Shown here piece after piece: positions 40,191 through 48,880 of a stretch of 64,000 nucleotides of DNA. This DNA is from Falsiroseomonas sp051433165 (GTDB lineage Bacteria; Pseudomonadota; Alphaproteobacteria; Acetobacterales; Acetobacteraceae): assembly GCF_051433165.1 (NCBI RefSeq), contig NZ_JBHMFS010000021.1, positions 1 through 64,000 of the forward strand, in the 5' to 3' direction. The translations under genes were made by a program, and so were the position numbers. The first letter of the stretch is position 1; each line of letters opens with the position of its first letter. The notes under the pieces were generated by a model. That model saw only the letters and a program-made list of their open reading frames with translations. It was not told the origin of the DNA and ran no database searches.

Positions 40191-41391
40191 CTCGGGTCTC
40201 TCCCAGCAATTCACCAAAGACATGGTCGTTGTGCGCGCCCACGGCAGGGGCCGTCCAGCGCACCATCTCCCGCGGCGTCACACCATCGAAGCGGAAGGGA
40301 GCGGCGGGGTGCAGCAGGGTGGTGCCCATCAGCGGGTCCTCCACCTCCATCACCGTCTGCCGGGCGCGGAAATGCGGGTCCTCGGCGCAGTCGCGCATGT
40401 CGTACAGGCGCGAGCACGGAATGTCGGCGGCCTCCATCACCGCCTCGGCCTCCGCGGCGGGCAGCGTGCGCGTCCAGCGGCCGATCTCGGCATCGATCTC
40501 CGCCATATTGGCGCAGCGGCCGCGATTATCGGCGAAGCGCGGGTCCACGCCCATGGCAGGGTTGCCGATGACGTTGCAGAGCCGCTTGAAGATGGGGTCC
40601 GAATTGCCGCCGATGCACAGCCATTTCCCATCCGCGCAGAGATAGGTGTTGGTCGGCGCCGCCGTCAGGATGGCGGACCCCGCCGGTTGGCGGATGGCAC
40701 CCGTCAGCCCGTATTCCGGCAGCATCCCCTCCATCAGGCTGAACACCGCGCCCACCAGGTCCACATCGATGATGCGGCCGCGGGCGTCCGGGTTCCCCTT
40801 GATACCCCAGCAGGCCGCGGTCACGGCCAGCGCCGCATACATGCCCGCCAGGTCGTCGCTGATGGACACCCCGCAGCGCGGCGGCGGATGGTCCGTGACG
40901 CCCGGGGTAGCCGTCAGGTGGCGCAAACCGCCCATCGCCTCCCCGATCGAGCCGAAGGCGGGCTTGTCCCGGTACGGCCCATCCTGGCCGTAGCCGGATA
41001 CGCGGGCGATGATGAGGCGCGGATTGGCCTGGTGCAGCACCTCCGGCCCCAGCCCGATGCGCTCCAGGTAGCCGGGCCGGAAATTCTCCACCAGCGCATC
41101 GGCGCGGCCCACCAGCTTCAGGATGCGCGCGCGCCCCTCGGCGGATTTCAGATCCAGCGTGACGGACATCTTGTTGCGGCCATGGATGCTGAACCACACC
41201 GGGTGGCCATTGTACCGGCTGCCCCAGCCGCGGATCGGGTCGCCCTCCGGCGGTTCGATCTTGATGACCTCGGCGCCGAGATCGGCCAGCAGCCGCGTGG
41301 CAAAGGGACCCGCGATATAGTGGCCGAGTTCCACCACCCGGAGGCCCGCCAGCGGCAACCCGCCCCGCGGCATCCCATTCGCCCCATCCAT
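40183..41391 (-). CDS. type III CoA-transferase (CaiB/BaiF family)
   Basis: 402 residues. It transfers CoA between acyl-CoA and a carboxylic acid through an aspartyl intermediate. Family marks are GLRVVELGHYIAGPFATRLLADLGAEVIKIEPP, the probable catalytic Asp in VSISDDLAGMYAALAV, and VENFRPGYLERIGLGPEVL. The ATG at 41391 has AGGGG nine bases upstream, preferable to an ATG abutting that site at 41400. It is followed, with overlap, by the HMG-CoA-lyase-like gene, which would cleave the CoA ester formed here. Confidence 0.9.
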   Translation of the reverse strand: MDGANGMPRGGLPLAGLRVVELGHYIAGPFATRLLADLGAEVIKIEPPEGDPIRGWGSRYNGHPVWFSIHGRNKMSVTLDLKSAEGRARILKLVGRADALVENFRPGYLERIGLGPEVLHQANPRLIIARVSGYGQDGPYRDKPAFGSIGEAMGGLRHLTATPGVTDHPPPRCGVSISDDLAGMYAALAVTAACWGIKGNPDARGRIIDVDLVGAVFSLMEGMLPEYGLTGAIRQPAGSAILTAAPTNTYLCADGKWLCIGGNSDPIFKRLCNVIGNPAMGVDPRFADNRGRCANMAEIDAEIGRWTRTLPAAEAEAVMEAADIPCSRLYDMRDCAEDPHFRARQTVMEVEDPLMGTTLLHPAAPFRFDGVTPREMVRWTAPAVGAHNDHVFGELLGETRDA

Positions 41392-41602
41392 GCCAGCCAT
41401 CCCCTGCAAGTCGCGGGGAGGGCTTACGGCAGCACCGGCTTCACGAAAAGGCCACGCAATTCCTGCCGCCGGCAAGAAAGGCGAAACCATTTTGGTGACA
41501 TAACGGTCCTGGGGTTGCCGAGCTTCCGCACCCTGTCTCTCCCTCGGGATGCCGGCTGCCTCCCCCGATTCCGCCGGCATCCGAAACTCGGCGGGGCCTC
41601 CT

Positions 41603-42742
41603 TCACGGGGGTCCCGCCATTTCTTTGCCGCGCGCGAGCGAGGCGATGAGGGAAGCGGCAGACAGCAGCAGGCCCACGCCGAACACCGCCGCATGGCTGT
41701 CGCCGGTCCCGGCGAACAGGGCGGCCAGTGCAAAGGCCACCGCCGCCTGCGCCACGGCGTAGCAGGCCGTTGCCCGGATCCAGACCACCCCGGCCTGCAC
41801 CCCCGCCACCTCCCGCGCTGCCGCCAGCGTCACCGCCGTCGCGCCGATGCCGGCGAAACCGCCCAAGGGCGCCGCCAGCAGCAGCGCCGGCCACCAGGGC
41901 AGCAGCGCGAGTGCCAGCGCCAGAACCTGCACGCCGAGCCAGATCGGCAGCGCCCGCCGCCCGCCGATGCGCCCCGCGACCCGCCCGCCCAGCAGCGTGC
42001 CGGCCACCGCGCCGAGGCCGAACAGCACCCAGACCAGCGATGCGGCCTCGACGGCCAAGCCACGGCCGCGCACGGCGAGATCCGCCAGATAGACCATCGG
42101 CGCCACCATCCCGGCGCCCGAAAGCCCATAGGCCAGCAGCAGCCGCAGCGCCCGCGGCACCGCCTGCGCCACTTCTGCCGCCGCCAGCGCCGGCGGGTTG
42201 GGCCAGTGTGGCCGCGCCGCCATCCACAGCAGCCCGACGGCCACCGCCAGCCCAGCCCAGGCGAAGGCCAGCCCGCCCCATAGCAGCATCGGCACCAGCA
42301 GCCCCGCCGCCGCCACGCCGCTGCCGGCACCCGCCATCACCACGCCGGAGGCCATGCTGCGCTGGGCCGGCGCCACGCTGGCCTGGGCGGCAGGCCCGGC
42401 GAGCGCCATCAGCACCCCGCCCGCCGCCCCGGCCAGGCCGCGCCACAGCACGAACCACCACAGCCCGCCCTGCACCGCGCAGGCGGCGAAGGCCAGCAGC
42501 GCCAGCGCCATGCCGGCGTCCAGCGCCCGCGGCACGCCAACCCGCGCCGCCAGGCCGCGCCCGCCCAGCACCCCGGCCAGATACCCCGCGAGATTCGCCG
42601 CCCCCAGCAGCCCGGCGCCGCCGCCATCCACCCACCCGGCGCCGACCATGGCCGGAAACAGCGGCACATAGGCGAAGCGGGCCAGTCCGATGCCGGCAAA
42701 GACCGTCGCCGAAGCGGCCAGCGCAGGCCGCCAGAAACTCAT
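41603..42742 (-). CDS. MFS transporter, YbfB/YjiJ family
   Basis: 379 residues with about twelve membrane helices. The N-terminus FAGIGLARFAYVPLFPAMVGAGW is the YbfB/YjiJ signature (GxGLARFAYxxLLP). It is an inner-membrane exporter or permease of unknown substrate. It begins with a 4-bp ATGA overlap at the end of the sensor kinase gene, so kinase and transporter are translationally coupled, an arrangement suggesting the two-component system senses the transporter's substrate. Confidence 0.9.
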   Translation of the reverse strand: MSFWRPALAASATVFAGIGLARFAYVPLFPAMVGAGWVDGGGAGLLGAANLAGYLAGVLGGRGLAARVGVPRALDAGMALALLAFAACAVQGGLWWFVLWRGLAGAAGGVLMALAGPAAQASVAPAQRSMASGVVMAGAGSGVAAAGLLVPMLLWGGLAFAWAGLAVAVGLLWMAARPHWPNPPALAAAEVAQAVPRALRLLLAYGLSGAGMVAPMVYLADLAVRGRGLAVEAASLVWVLFGLGAVAGTLLGGRVAGRIGGRRALPIWLGVQVLALALALLPWWPALLLAAPLGGFAGIGATAVTLAAAREVAGVQAGVVWIRATACYAVAQAAVAFALAALFAGTGDSHAAVFGVGLLLSAASLIASLARGKEMAGPP

Positions 42743-44169
42743 GCCGCGGGCGAGGTCGCGTTCGGGGCCTGGGCGCCGGCCGGCAGCCGCAGCGTCACGC
42801 GCAGGCCGGGCGGGGTGCTGCCCGGGTTGCTGTCCGCCAGATCCACCTCCCCGCCATGCAGCGCCACCACCGCGCGGACCAGGGACAGGCCGAGGCCGGA
42901 GCCAGGCGTGGTGCGCGCCGCATCGGTGCGGAAGAATCGCTCCCCCACCCGGGCGCGGTCCGCCACCGCCAGGCCCGGCCCATCATCGGCCACGCTGATT
43001 TCCACCAGCCCGCCCTGCAGTTGCGTCTCCAGCACCACCCTGCCGCCCGCCGGGTTGAACTTCAGCGCGTTGTCCAGAAGGTTCGCCACCGCCTGCAACA
43101 GCAGATCGCGGTCCCCCACCATGGTCAGCGTATCGGGCAGCGTGCCGTCCAGCGTCTGCCCGCCGGCTTCCGCCGCGGCGCCGTACAGTTCCACCACATC
43201 GGCCAGCATCGGCACCAGGTCGAAGGCCGCGAAGGCGGCGCGGCGGGCGCCGGCCTCCACCTCCGCGATGCGGAGCACCGCCTTGAAGACGCGGGCGATG
43301 TCATCGAGGTCGGTGATGCCCTGTTCCACCGCCGCCCGCAGCGCGGCCTCATCCGCCGCCGCGCCCAGGCTTTCCTCCAGCTTGGCGCGGGCGCGGGCGA
43401 TCGGGGTGCGAAGGTCGTGCGCGATGGCGTCGGAGACGCCACGCACGCCCTCCATCAACTGCGCGATGCGGTCGAGCATGGCGTTCATGGTCATGCCCAG
43501 GCGGTCGAATTCATCCTGCCGGTCCGACAGCGGCACGCGGCGGGACAGGTCGCCGCCGCTGATCGCCGCCGCCGTGCCATAGACCGGCGCCAACCGGTCC
43601 TCCAACGCCCGGCGCAGCAGCCAGGCGCCGAGCACGGCGATCAGGGCGGAGGAGGCGGCGGCCCAGGCGATGCCCTCACTCAGCAAGGCGCGCAGCCGCA
43701 GCTTCTCCGCCACGTCGCGGCCGACCAGCAGGCGATTGCCATCACCGAGATCCACCCGCAGCAGCCGCGCCTCACTCTCCCCGCCATCGCGCAGCAGCGC
43801 CATGCGGATCCAGGGCGCATCGGCATCGGCCTGTGCCGGCCATTCCCCCAGATTGCCGGCCAGGATGCGGCGGTCCGGCGCGACCAGCAGGTACAGCACC
43901 TCATTCTGCACATCGAGCGCCAGGCGGTCGCCGATGGCGGTGATGAGGCCGGGCAGCCCTGCATCATTGCGGCGCTCGGCCAACGCCACCGCATCGGCGC
44001 GGATCGCCGCATCGGTCTGCCGGTCCAGCGCGCCGGCGGTATTCCACCACAGCACCACCGCCGCCGCGGTGGCGGCTGCCGCGAACAGCGCGGTAAACAG
44101 CAGCGCGAAGCGGCCCGAGGCGCTGCGCAACAGGCCGATCAGCGGCAGTTCCGCCAGGTTGGGAGTCAT
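42739..44169 (-). CDS. sensor histidine kinase
   Basis: 476 residues: a membrane helix (about 22-42), a periplasmic sensor of about 125 residues, and a second helix (about 165-186). Then a HAMP domain (about 187-240), HisKA with His251 in AIAHDLRTPIARA, and HATPase (NLLDNALKF, DDGPGLAVADR, GSGLGLSLVRAVVALHGG). It is a classical partner of the OmpR-type regulator 25 bp upstream, with an MFS gene coupled downstream. The signal is unknown. Confidence 0.93.
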   Translation of the reverse strand: MTPNLAELPLIGLLRSASGRFALLFTALFAAAATAAAVVLWWNTAGALDRQTDAAIRADAVALAERRNDAGLPGLITAIGDRLALDVQNEVLYLLVAPDRRILAGNLGEWPAQADADAPWIRMALLRDGGESEARLLRVDLGDGNRLLVGRDVAEKLRLRALLSEGIAWAAASSALIAVLGAWLLRRALEDRLAPVYGTAAAISGGDLSRRVPLSDRQDEFDRLGMTMNAMLDRIAQLMEGVRGVSDAIAHDLRTPIARARAKLEESLGAAADEAALRAAVEQGITDLDDIARVFKAVLRIAEVEAGARRAAFAAFDLVPMLADVVELYGAAAEAGGQTLDGTLPDTLTMVGDRDLLLQAVANLLDNALKFNPAGGRVVLETQLQGGLVEISVADDGPGLAVADRARVGERFFRTDAARTTPGSGLGLSLVRAVVALHGGEVDLADSNPGSTPPGLRVTLRLPAGAQAPNATSPAA

Positions 44170-44194
44170 GCCGGCCGGTCCGGCGTTTGCACAT

Positions 44195-44875
44195 TCAGGC
44201 CTGCGCCCGGATCATGTAGCCGGCATTGCGCACGGTGTGAATCAGCGGCTTGTCGAAGCCCTTGTCCAGCTTGTGCCGCAGCCGGCTGACATGCACGTCG
44301 ATCACATTGGTCTGCGGATCGAAATGATAGTCCCACACTTTCTCCAGCAGCATGGTGCGGGTGACCACCTGGCCGGCATGGCGCATCAGATGCTCCAGCA
44401 GGCGAAATTCACGCGGCTGCACCTCGATCTTGCGGCCGGCGCGGGTCACGGTGCGGGACAGCAGGTCGAGCTCCAGATCGGCCACCTTCAGCCGCGTCGT
44501 CGGCACCTCGGCGGAGGGGCGGCGGCCCAGCGCCTCCACCCGCGCCAGCAGCTCGGCGAAGGCGAAGGGCTTGGTCAGGTAATCGTCGCCGCCGGCCTTC
44601 AGGCCCTTCACCCGCTCATCGACGGCCGTGAGCGCCGACAGGAACAGGACGGGGCTGCGATTGCCCTGACCGCGCAGGGTCTCCACCAGCCGCACGCCAT
44701 CCACCCCGCCGGGCAACATGCGGTCCAGCACCAGCACGTCGAACCCCTCGGAGGCTGCCAGGAACAGGCCATCGCGGCCATTGGCGGCGTGTTCCACCGT
44801 GTGCCCGGCCTCCTGAAGCCCCTTCTTCACGAAACGGGCGACTTCGGCGTCGTCCTCCACCAGCAGGATCCGCAT
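44195..44875 (-). CDS. OmpR-family response regulator
   Basis: 226 residues. Receiver domain: acidic pocket VEDD (7-9), phospho-acceptor Asp51 in VLVLDRMLPGG, and the conserved Lys in YLTKPFAFAEL. The winged-helix DNA-binding domain begins at about 130 (LSRTVTRAGRKIEVQPREFRLLEHLM, VSRLRHKLDKG, IHTVRNAGYMI). It is transcribed ahead of its sensor kinase and the MFS gene. The MRILLVEDD start is standard for the family. A minisatellite lies about 100 bp upstream in its promoter-side gap. Confidence 0.94.
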   Translation of the reverse strand: MRILLVEDDAEVARFVKKGLQEAGHTVEHAANGRDGLFLAASEGFDVLVLDRMLPGGVDGVRLVETLRGQGNRSPVLFLSALTAVDERVKGLKAGGDDYLTKPFAFAELLARVEALGRRPSAEVPTTRLKVADLELDLLSRTVTRAGRKIEVQPREFRLLEHLMRHAGQVVTRTMLLEKVWDYHFDPQTNVIDVHVSRLRHKLDKGFDKPLIHTVRNAGYMIRAQA

Positions 44876-44975
44876 GGGTGTTCCAATGCAATGCGCGAGA
44901 ATGTCACGATAGGGCGGGATGCCGCACCGCGTCACCTGCCGCCGGATGCGGATCAGGCATGGCCCCGCCGCAGCA

Positions 44976-45135
44976 CCCGGTATCACACCGGCATCACCCC
45001 GGCATCACCCGGTATCACCCCGGCATCACCCCGGCATCACCCCGGCATCACCCGGTATCACCCCGGCATCACCCCGGCATCACCCGGCATAACCCCGGTA
45101 TCACCCCGGCATCACCCGGCATAACCCCGGTATCA
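44976..45135. repeat. 15-unit 10/11-bp minisatellite
   Basis: Fifteen head-to-tail units of 10-11 bp (CCCCGGCATCA, CCCGGTATCA, CCCGGCATAA and one CACCGGCATCA) fill most of the gap between the response regulator start and the DegP-type gene. The last unit contains that gene's stop codon, so the array grew out of its 3' end. Unit length alternates in a patterned way, suggesting expansion of multi-unit blocks. Confidence 0.92.
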
Positions 45136-46233
45136 CCCCTGGGGCTGCGCCGGCCGCCGCCCGACCTGCACCGGCAATTCCATCGGCCGCCCGTTGCGGA
45201 GGATGGTCAGCCGCACGGTCTGCCCGGGCGCCACCGCGGCGATGCCCCGCACGAGCGCCCGGCTGGTATCCACCGCCCCGCCATTGATGGCCAGCACCTG
45301 GTCCCCCTGCCGCAGCCCGGCGCGGGAGGCCGGGCTGCCGCGCTCCACCCCCGCCACCAGCACGCCGCCCGCCGCCGCCGCGCCACGGCGCAGCCCGCCC
45401 GGCTCCGCCGAATCGGCATCCTGCACGGAAACCCCGAGCCAGCCCCGCTCCACCCTTCCGCTGCTGCGAAGCTGGTCGATCACGCCGCGTGCCAGATCCG
45501 ACGGCACCGCGAAGCCGATGCCGGCGGAGGCGCCGGAGGGGGAATAGATGGCCGTATTGATGCCGATCACCTCCCCCGCCGTGTTGAACAGCGGCCCGCC
45601 CGAATTGCCCGGGTTGATCGGCGCATCGGTCTGGATGAAATCATCAAACGGCCCCGCCCCGATCTCCCGCCCCCGCGCGGAGACGATGCCGGAGGTGATG
45701 GACCCGCCCAGCCCGAAGGGGTTGCCCGCCGCCAGTACCCAATTGCCGACTCGCAGCGCCGCCGAACTGCCCCAGCCCAGCGCCGGCAGCGGTGACCGCG
45801 CCTCGATCCGCAGCAAGGCGAGGTCGGTCAGCTCATCCATGCCGACCAGGCTGGCGGCATATTCCTGGCCGTTCTGGAAGGTCACCTGCACACGGCTGGC
45901 ATTGCCGATCACATGGTTGTTGGTGACCAGAAGGCCGGAGGGGTCGATGACGAAGCCCGACCCCGCCCCCATCACCTGCTGGCCACGGCTGCGCAGCCGG
46001 TCGCGGAAATAGCGCTCGAAGGGCGTGCCGCGCAGTTCCGGCGGAATCTCCCCCCGCGCCTCGGAGGTGACGGAGATGCTGACCACCGCGGGCAGCACGC
46101 GTTCCGCCAGGTCGGCGAAATCAGGCAGGGCCAGCAGCGCGCCCCGCTGCGCCTGGGCGGGCGGCGCGGCACAGCCGAACAGCGGCAGCAGGGCAAGGCC
46201 GGCGAAGGCGCGGCGAGGAAGCGCGAGGGGCAT
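45133..46233 (-). CDS. trypsin-like serine protease with PDZ domain (DegP/HtrA family)
   Basis: 366 residues: an N-terminal signal with a cysteine (LALLPLFGCAAPPAQA, possible lipoprotein), then a protease domain with His (VTNNHVIGN), Asp (DELTDLALLRIE) and Ser (INPGNSGGPLF). One C-terminal PDZ domain follows (about 262-355; RGWLGVSVQD, GSPASRAGLRQGDQVLAINGG). With one PDZ it resembles DegS rather than DegP. It acts in periplasmic protein quality control. The stop codon lies inside the minisatellite. Confidence 0.93.
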   Translation of the reverse strand: MPLALPRRAFAGLALLPLFGCAAPPAQAQRGALLALPDFADLAERVLPAVVSISVTSEARGEIPPELRGTPFERYFRDRLRSRGQQVMGAGSGFVIDPSGLLVTNNHVIGNASRVQVTFQNGQEYAASLVGMDELTDLALLRIEARSPLPALGWGSSAALRVGNWVLAAGNPFGLGGSITSGIVSARGREIGAGPFDDFIQTDAPINPGNSGGPLFNTAGEVIGINTAIYSPSGASAGIGFAVPSDLARGVIDQLRSSGRVERGWLGVSVQDADSAEPGGLRRGAAAAGGVLVAGVERGSPASRAGLRQGDQVLAINGGAVDTSRALVRGIAAVAPGQTVRLTILRNGRPMELPVQVGRRPAQPQG

Positions 46234-46310
46234 GCGGACTCCGAGGCGATGGGGCACGGGCGACCCCGCATATGGTTGTGCGCCAAGCGGGCGCCATGGC
46301 GCGCGGCAGG

Positions 46311-48776
46311 TCAAGAGTTTCGCGGCGGCGGCGGTTCGGCAGCCCAAGGATCCTCCGGCCAGGGGTGGCGCGGGTAGCGGCCGCGCATGTCGCGCCGCAC
46401 ATCCGCCCAGGCGCCGCGCCAGAAGCCGGCGAGGTCGCCGGTGATGGCCACCGGCCGCTGCGCCGGGGACAGCAACGCCACCTGCAACGGCACGGCACCG
46501 CCAGCCAGCGGCGGCAGGCGTTCCAGGCCGAACAGATGCTGGGCGCGGGCTTCGAGCGTCGGCACATCGCGGTCGTAGTCGATGGCGGCGGAGCGGCCAG
46601 CGGGCAGGTCCAGCCGCGCCGGCAGCGCGGTATCGAGCCGCCGCTGCTGGTCCCAGGGCAGCATCCCGCGCAGCACCGAAACGAGGTCCAGCGCCTTCAC
46701 CTCCGCCAGCTTGGTGCGGCCATGCAGATGCTGTGCCAGCCAGTCCGCCGCGGTCGTGGCCAAGGCGGGGTCGGTCAGGTCCGGCCAGGCCTCGCCCTCC
46801 GCCTGGCGCATCCAGCCGATGCGGGCGCGCAACTGCTTCGCGGCATTGGACCAGTCGAGGTCGCGCAGCCCACGTTCCGCCACGGCGGCGGCCAGCGCCG
46901 CGGCGATGGCGGCAGGGTCGGCGCTGGGCTGGGCGTGATCCTCCAGCACCAGCGGGCCGAACATCAGGCGGCGGCGGGCAAGCACGGCGCCGGCGCGGGC
47001 ATCGAAGGCCGCGCCCTCCACCCAGCGCAGCCGGTCCGGGAAGCGGGCTTCCAGCGCGGCGCGGTCCAAGGGCGCGGCCATGCGGATGCGCGCCTCCGTG
47101 CCCTGCAATTCCAGGTCGGCGACGGCCAGCAGCGGGGCGCGGGACAACGGGTCGGTCGCGCCGAGGCGTGCGCCCTGGCCCGATGCCAGCCGGAAGGCGC
47201 CATCCATGCTGCCGCGCTTGGCCGCGATCCGGTCCGGAAAACCCGCCGCCAGCAGCGGCCCGGCGGCACCACCCGGCAGCGCCGAGCCATGCAGCTTCAG
47301 CCGCCGCCGGTGCAGCGCCCCGGCGCGGCGGATGCGCTGGATGGTCGGGCGATCCGCATCCCGGTGGTCGCCGCCATGCAGCAATTCGAGGCGGAGGTTG
47401 ATGTCCGAGGGCTGGTCGCGACCCCGGATCGGGTCCCGTTCCTCCAGCAGCGCGGCGAGGTCGGCGGCCAACGCCTTCTCCCCCTCATCCACCGCGGCCA
47501 GCAGCATCCGCGCCAGCCGTGGATGCGTGCCCATGCGGGCCATGGATTGGCCCATGGCGGTGATACGCCCGGCGCCATCCAGCGCATCGAGGTCCGCCAG
47601 CAGCGCCCGCGCCGCGGCCAGCGCCCCGGCCGGCGGCGGATCGAGGAAGGGCAGGTCGGCGGGCGCGGCACCCCAGGCGGCGCAATCCAGCGCGAGGCCA
47701 GACAGCTCCGCCTCCAGGATCTCGGGCCGGTCCTGCAAGGGCAGGCCGCGATGCAGCGCCTCCGACCACAGGCGGATCGCAACGCCCGGCGCGGTGCGCC
47801 CGGCGCGGCCGGCGCGCTGGTCCGCCGCCGCGCGGCTGATCCGCACGGTGGCCAGCCGCGCCAGGCCGCTGGCCGGGTCCAGCCGCGGCGTGCGCCGGAA
47901 GCCGCCATCCACCACGATCCGCACGCCGGGCACGGTGAGCGAGGTTTCGGCGATCGAGGTCGCCAGCACGACCTTGCGGCGGTCCGACGGGTTCAGCGCC
48001 CGGTCCTGCTCGGCCGGCGGCATCTCGCCATGCAAGGGCAGCACCTCCGCCTCGATGCCCGAGAGGCGTTCAGCAGTGCGGCGGATCTCGCCCCAGCCAG
48101 GCAGGAAGGCCAGCACATCGCCCGGATGCGCCCGCAACGCATCGCGGATGGCACCCGCCATGGCCTCCGGCAGGTCCCGCGCCTCCTTCAGGTCACGCAG
48201 CCGGTGCTCCACCTGGACCGGCCAGGCGCGGCCGAGGCTTTCGATCAGCGGACAGTCACCGAGCAGCCCGACAAATCGCGAAACGTCCAGCGTGGCGGAC
48301 ATCGCCAGCAGCCGCAGCTCAGGCCGCAGCGCCCGCTGCATGTCGAGGCAGAAGGCGAGTGCCAGGTCGGTGTCCAGGTTGCGCTCATGCGCCTCATCGA
48401 ACAGCACGGCGGCGACGCCATCGAGGCCCGGGTCGGATTGCAGCCGGCGCACCAGCAACCCTTCCGTCACCACCTCCACCCGCGTGCGGTCCGAGACCAT
48501 GCGATCGAGGCGCGTCGCCAGGCCGATGGTGCCGCCGGGCTGACCCTCCCCAATCAGATCGGCCATGCGGCGGGCGGCGGCGCGGGCGGCGACGCGGCGC
48601 GGCTCCAGCACCAGGATTTTTCCCCCCTGCGCCCAGGGCTCCGCCATCAGGGCGAGCGGCGCCAGCGTGGTCTTGCCGGCGCCAGGCGGCGCGACCAGCA
48701 CGGCGTTGGAGCCTTCGCGCAGTGCCGCCGTCAGGCGTGGCAGCGCTTCGGTGACGGGCAGGTCTGGGAGCATCAT
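46311..48776 (-). CDS. hrpB: ATP-dependent helicase HrpB
   Basis: 821-residue DEAH-box RNA-helicase-like protein, the usual HrpB length. Walker A is APPGAGKTTLAPLAL (about 32-46), then LEPRRVAARAAA, the DEAH box in AVLFDEAHERN, SATLD, ATSIAETSLTVPGV and QRAGRAGRTAPG. The HrpB-specific C-terminal domain (WPDLT...LAQHLHG, LPAGRSAAIDYD, FWRGAWADVRRDMRGRYPRHPWPEDP) is intact. The cellular role in most bacteria is poorly known. It stands alone and is divergent from the deacetylase gene. Confidence 0.95.
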   Translation of the reverse strand: MMLPDLPVTEALPRLTAALREGSNAVLVAPPGAGKTTLAPLALMAEPWAQGGKILVLEPRRVAARAAARRMADLIGEGQPGGTIGLATRLDRMVSDRTRVEVVTEGLLVRRLQSDPGLDGVAAVLFDEAHERNLDTDLALAFCLDMQRALRPELRLLAMSATLDVSRFVGLLGDCPLIESLGRAWPVQVEHRLRDLKEARDLPEAMAGAIRDALRAHPGDVLAFLPGWGEIRRTAERLSGIEAEVLPLHGEMPPAEQDRALNPSDRRKVVLATSIAETSLTVPGVRIVVDGGFRRTPRLDPASGLARLATVRISRAAADQRAGRAGRTAPGVAIRLWSEALHRGLPLQDRPEILEAELSGLALDCAAWGAAPADLPFLDPPPAGALAAARALLADLDALDGAGRITAMGQSMARMGTHPRLARMLLAAVDEGEKALAADLAALLEERDPIRGRDQPSDINLRLELLHGGDHRDADRPTIQRIRRAGALHRRRLKLHGSALPGGAAGPLLAAGFPDRIAAKRGSMDGAFRLASGQGARLGATDPLSRAPLLAVADLELQGTEARIRMAAPLDRAALEARFPDRLRWVEGAAFDARAGAVLARRRLMFGPLVLEDHAQPSADPAAIAAALAAAVAERGLRDLDWSNAAKQLRARIGWMRQAEGEAWPDLTDPALATTAADWLAQHLHGRTKLAEVKALDLVSVLRGMLPWDQQRRLDTALPARLDLPAGRSAAIDYDRDVPTLEARAQHLFGLERLPPLAGGAVPLQVALLSPAQRPVAITGDLAGFWRGAWADVRRDMRGRYPRHPWPEDPWAAEPPPPRNS

Positions 48777-48880
48777 CGGCGCCTGCCTACGCCGCCCGGC
48801 GCCGGAAGTCACATGTGCCGATTGCCGCAGGCGCCCGCCCCTCCTAGCGTTGGTCGAACCACGGCCAAGGAATGCACCCG

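Noticed and set aside
44976..45135. CRISPR array
   Set aside because: Units are 10-11 bp, directly abutting with no unique spacers, so it is a minisatellite.
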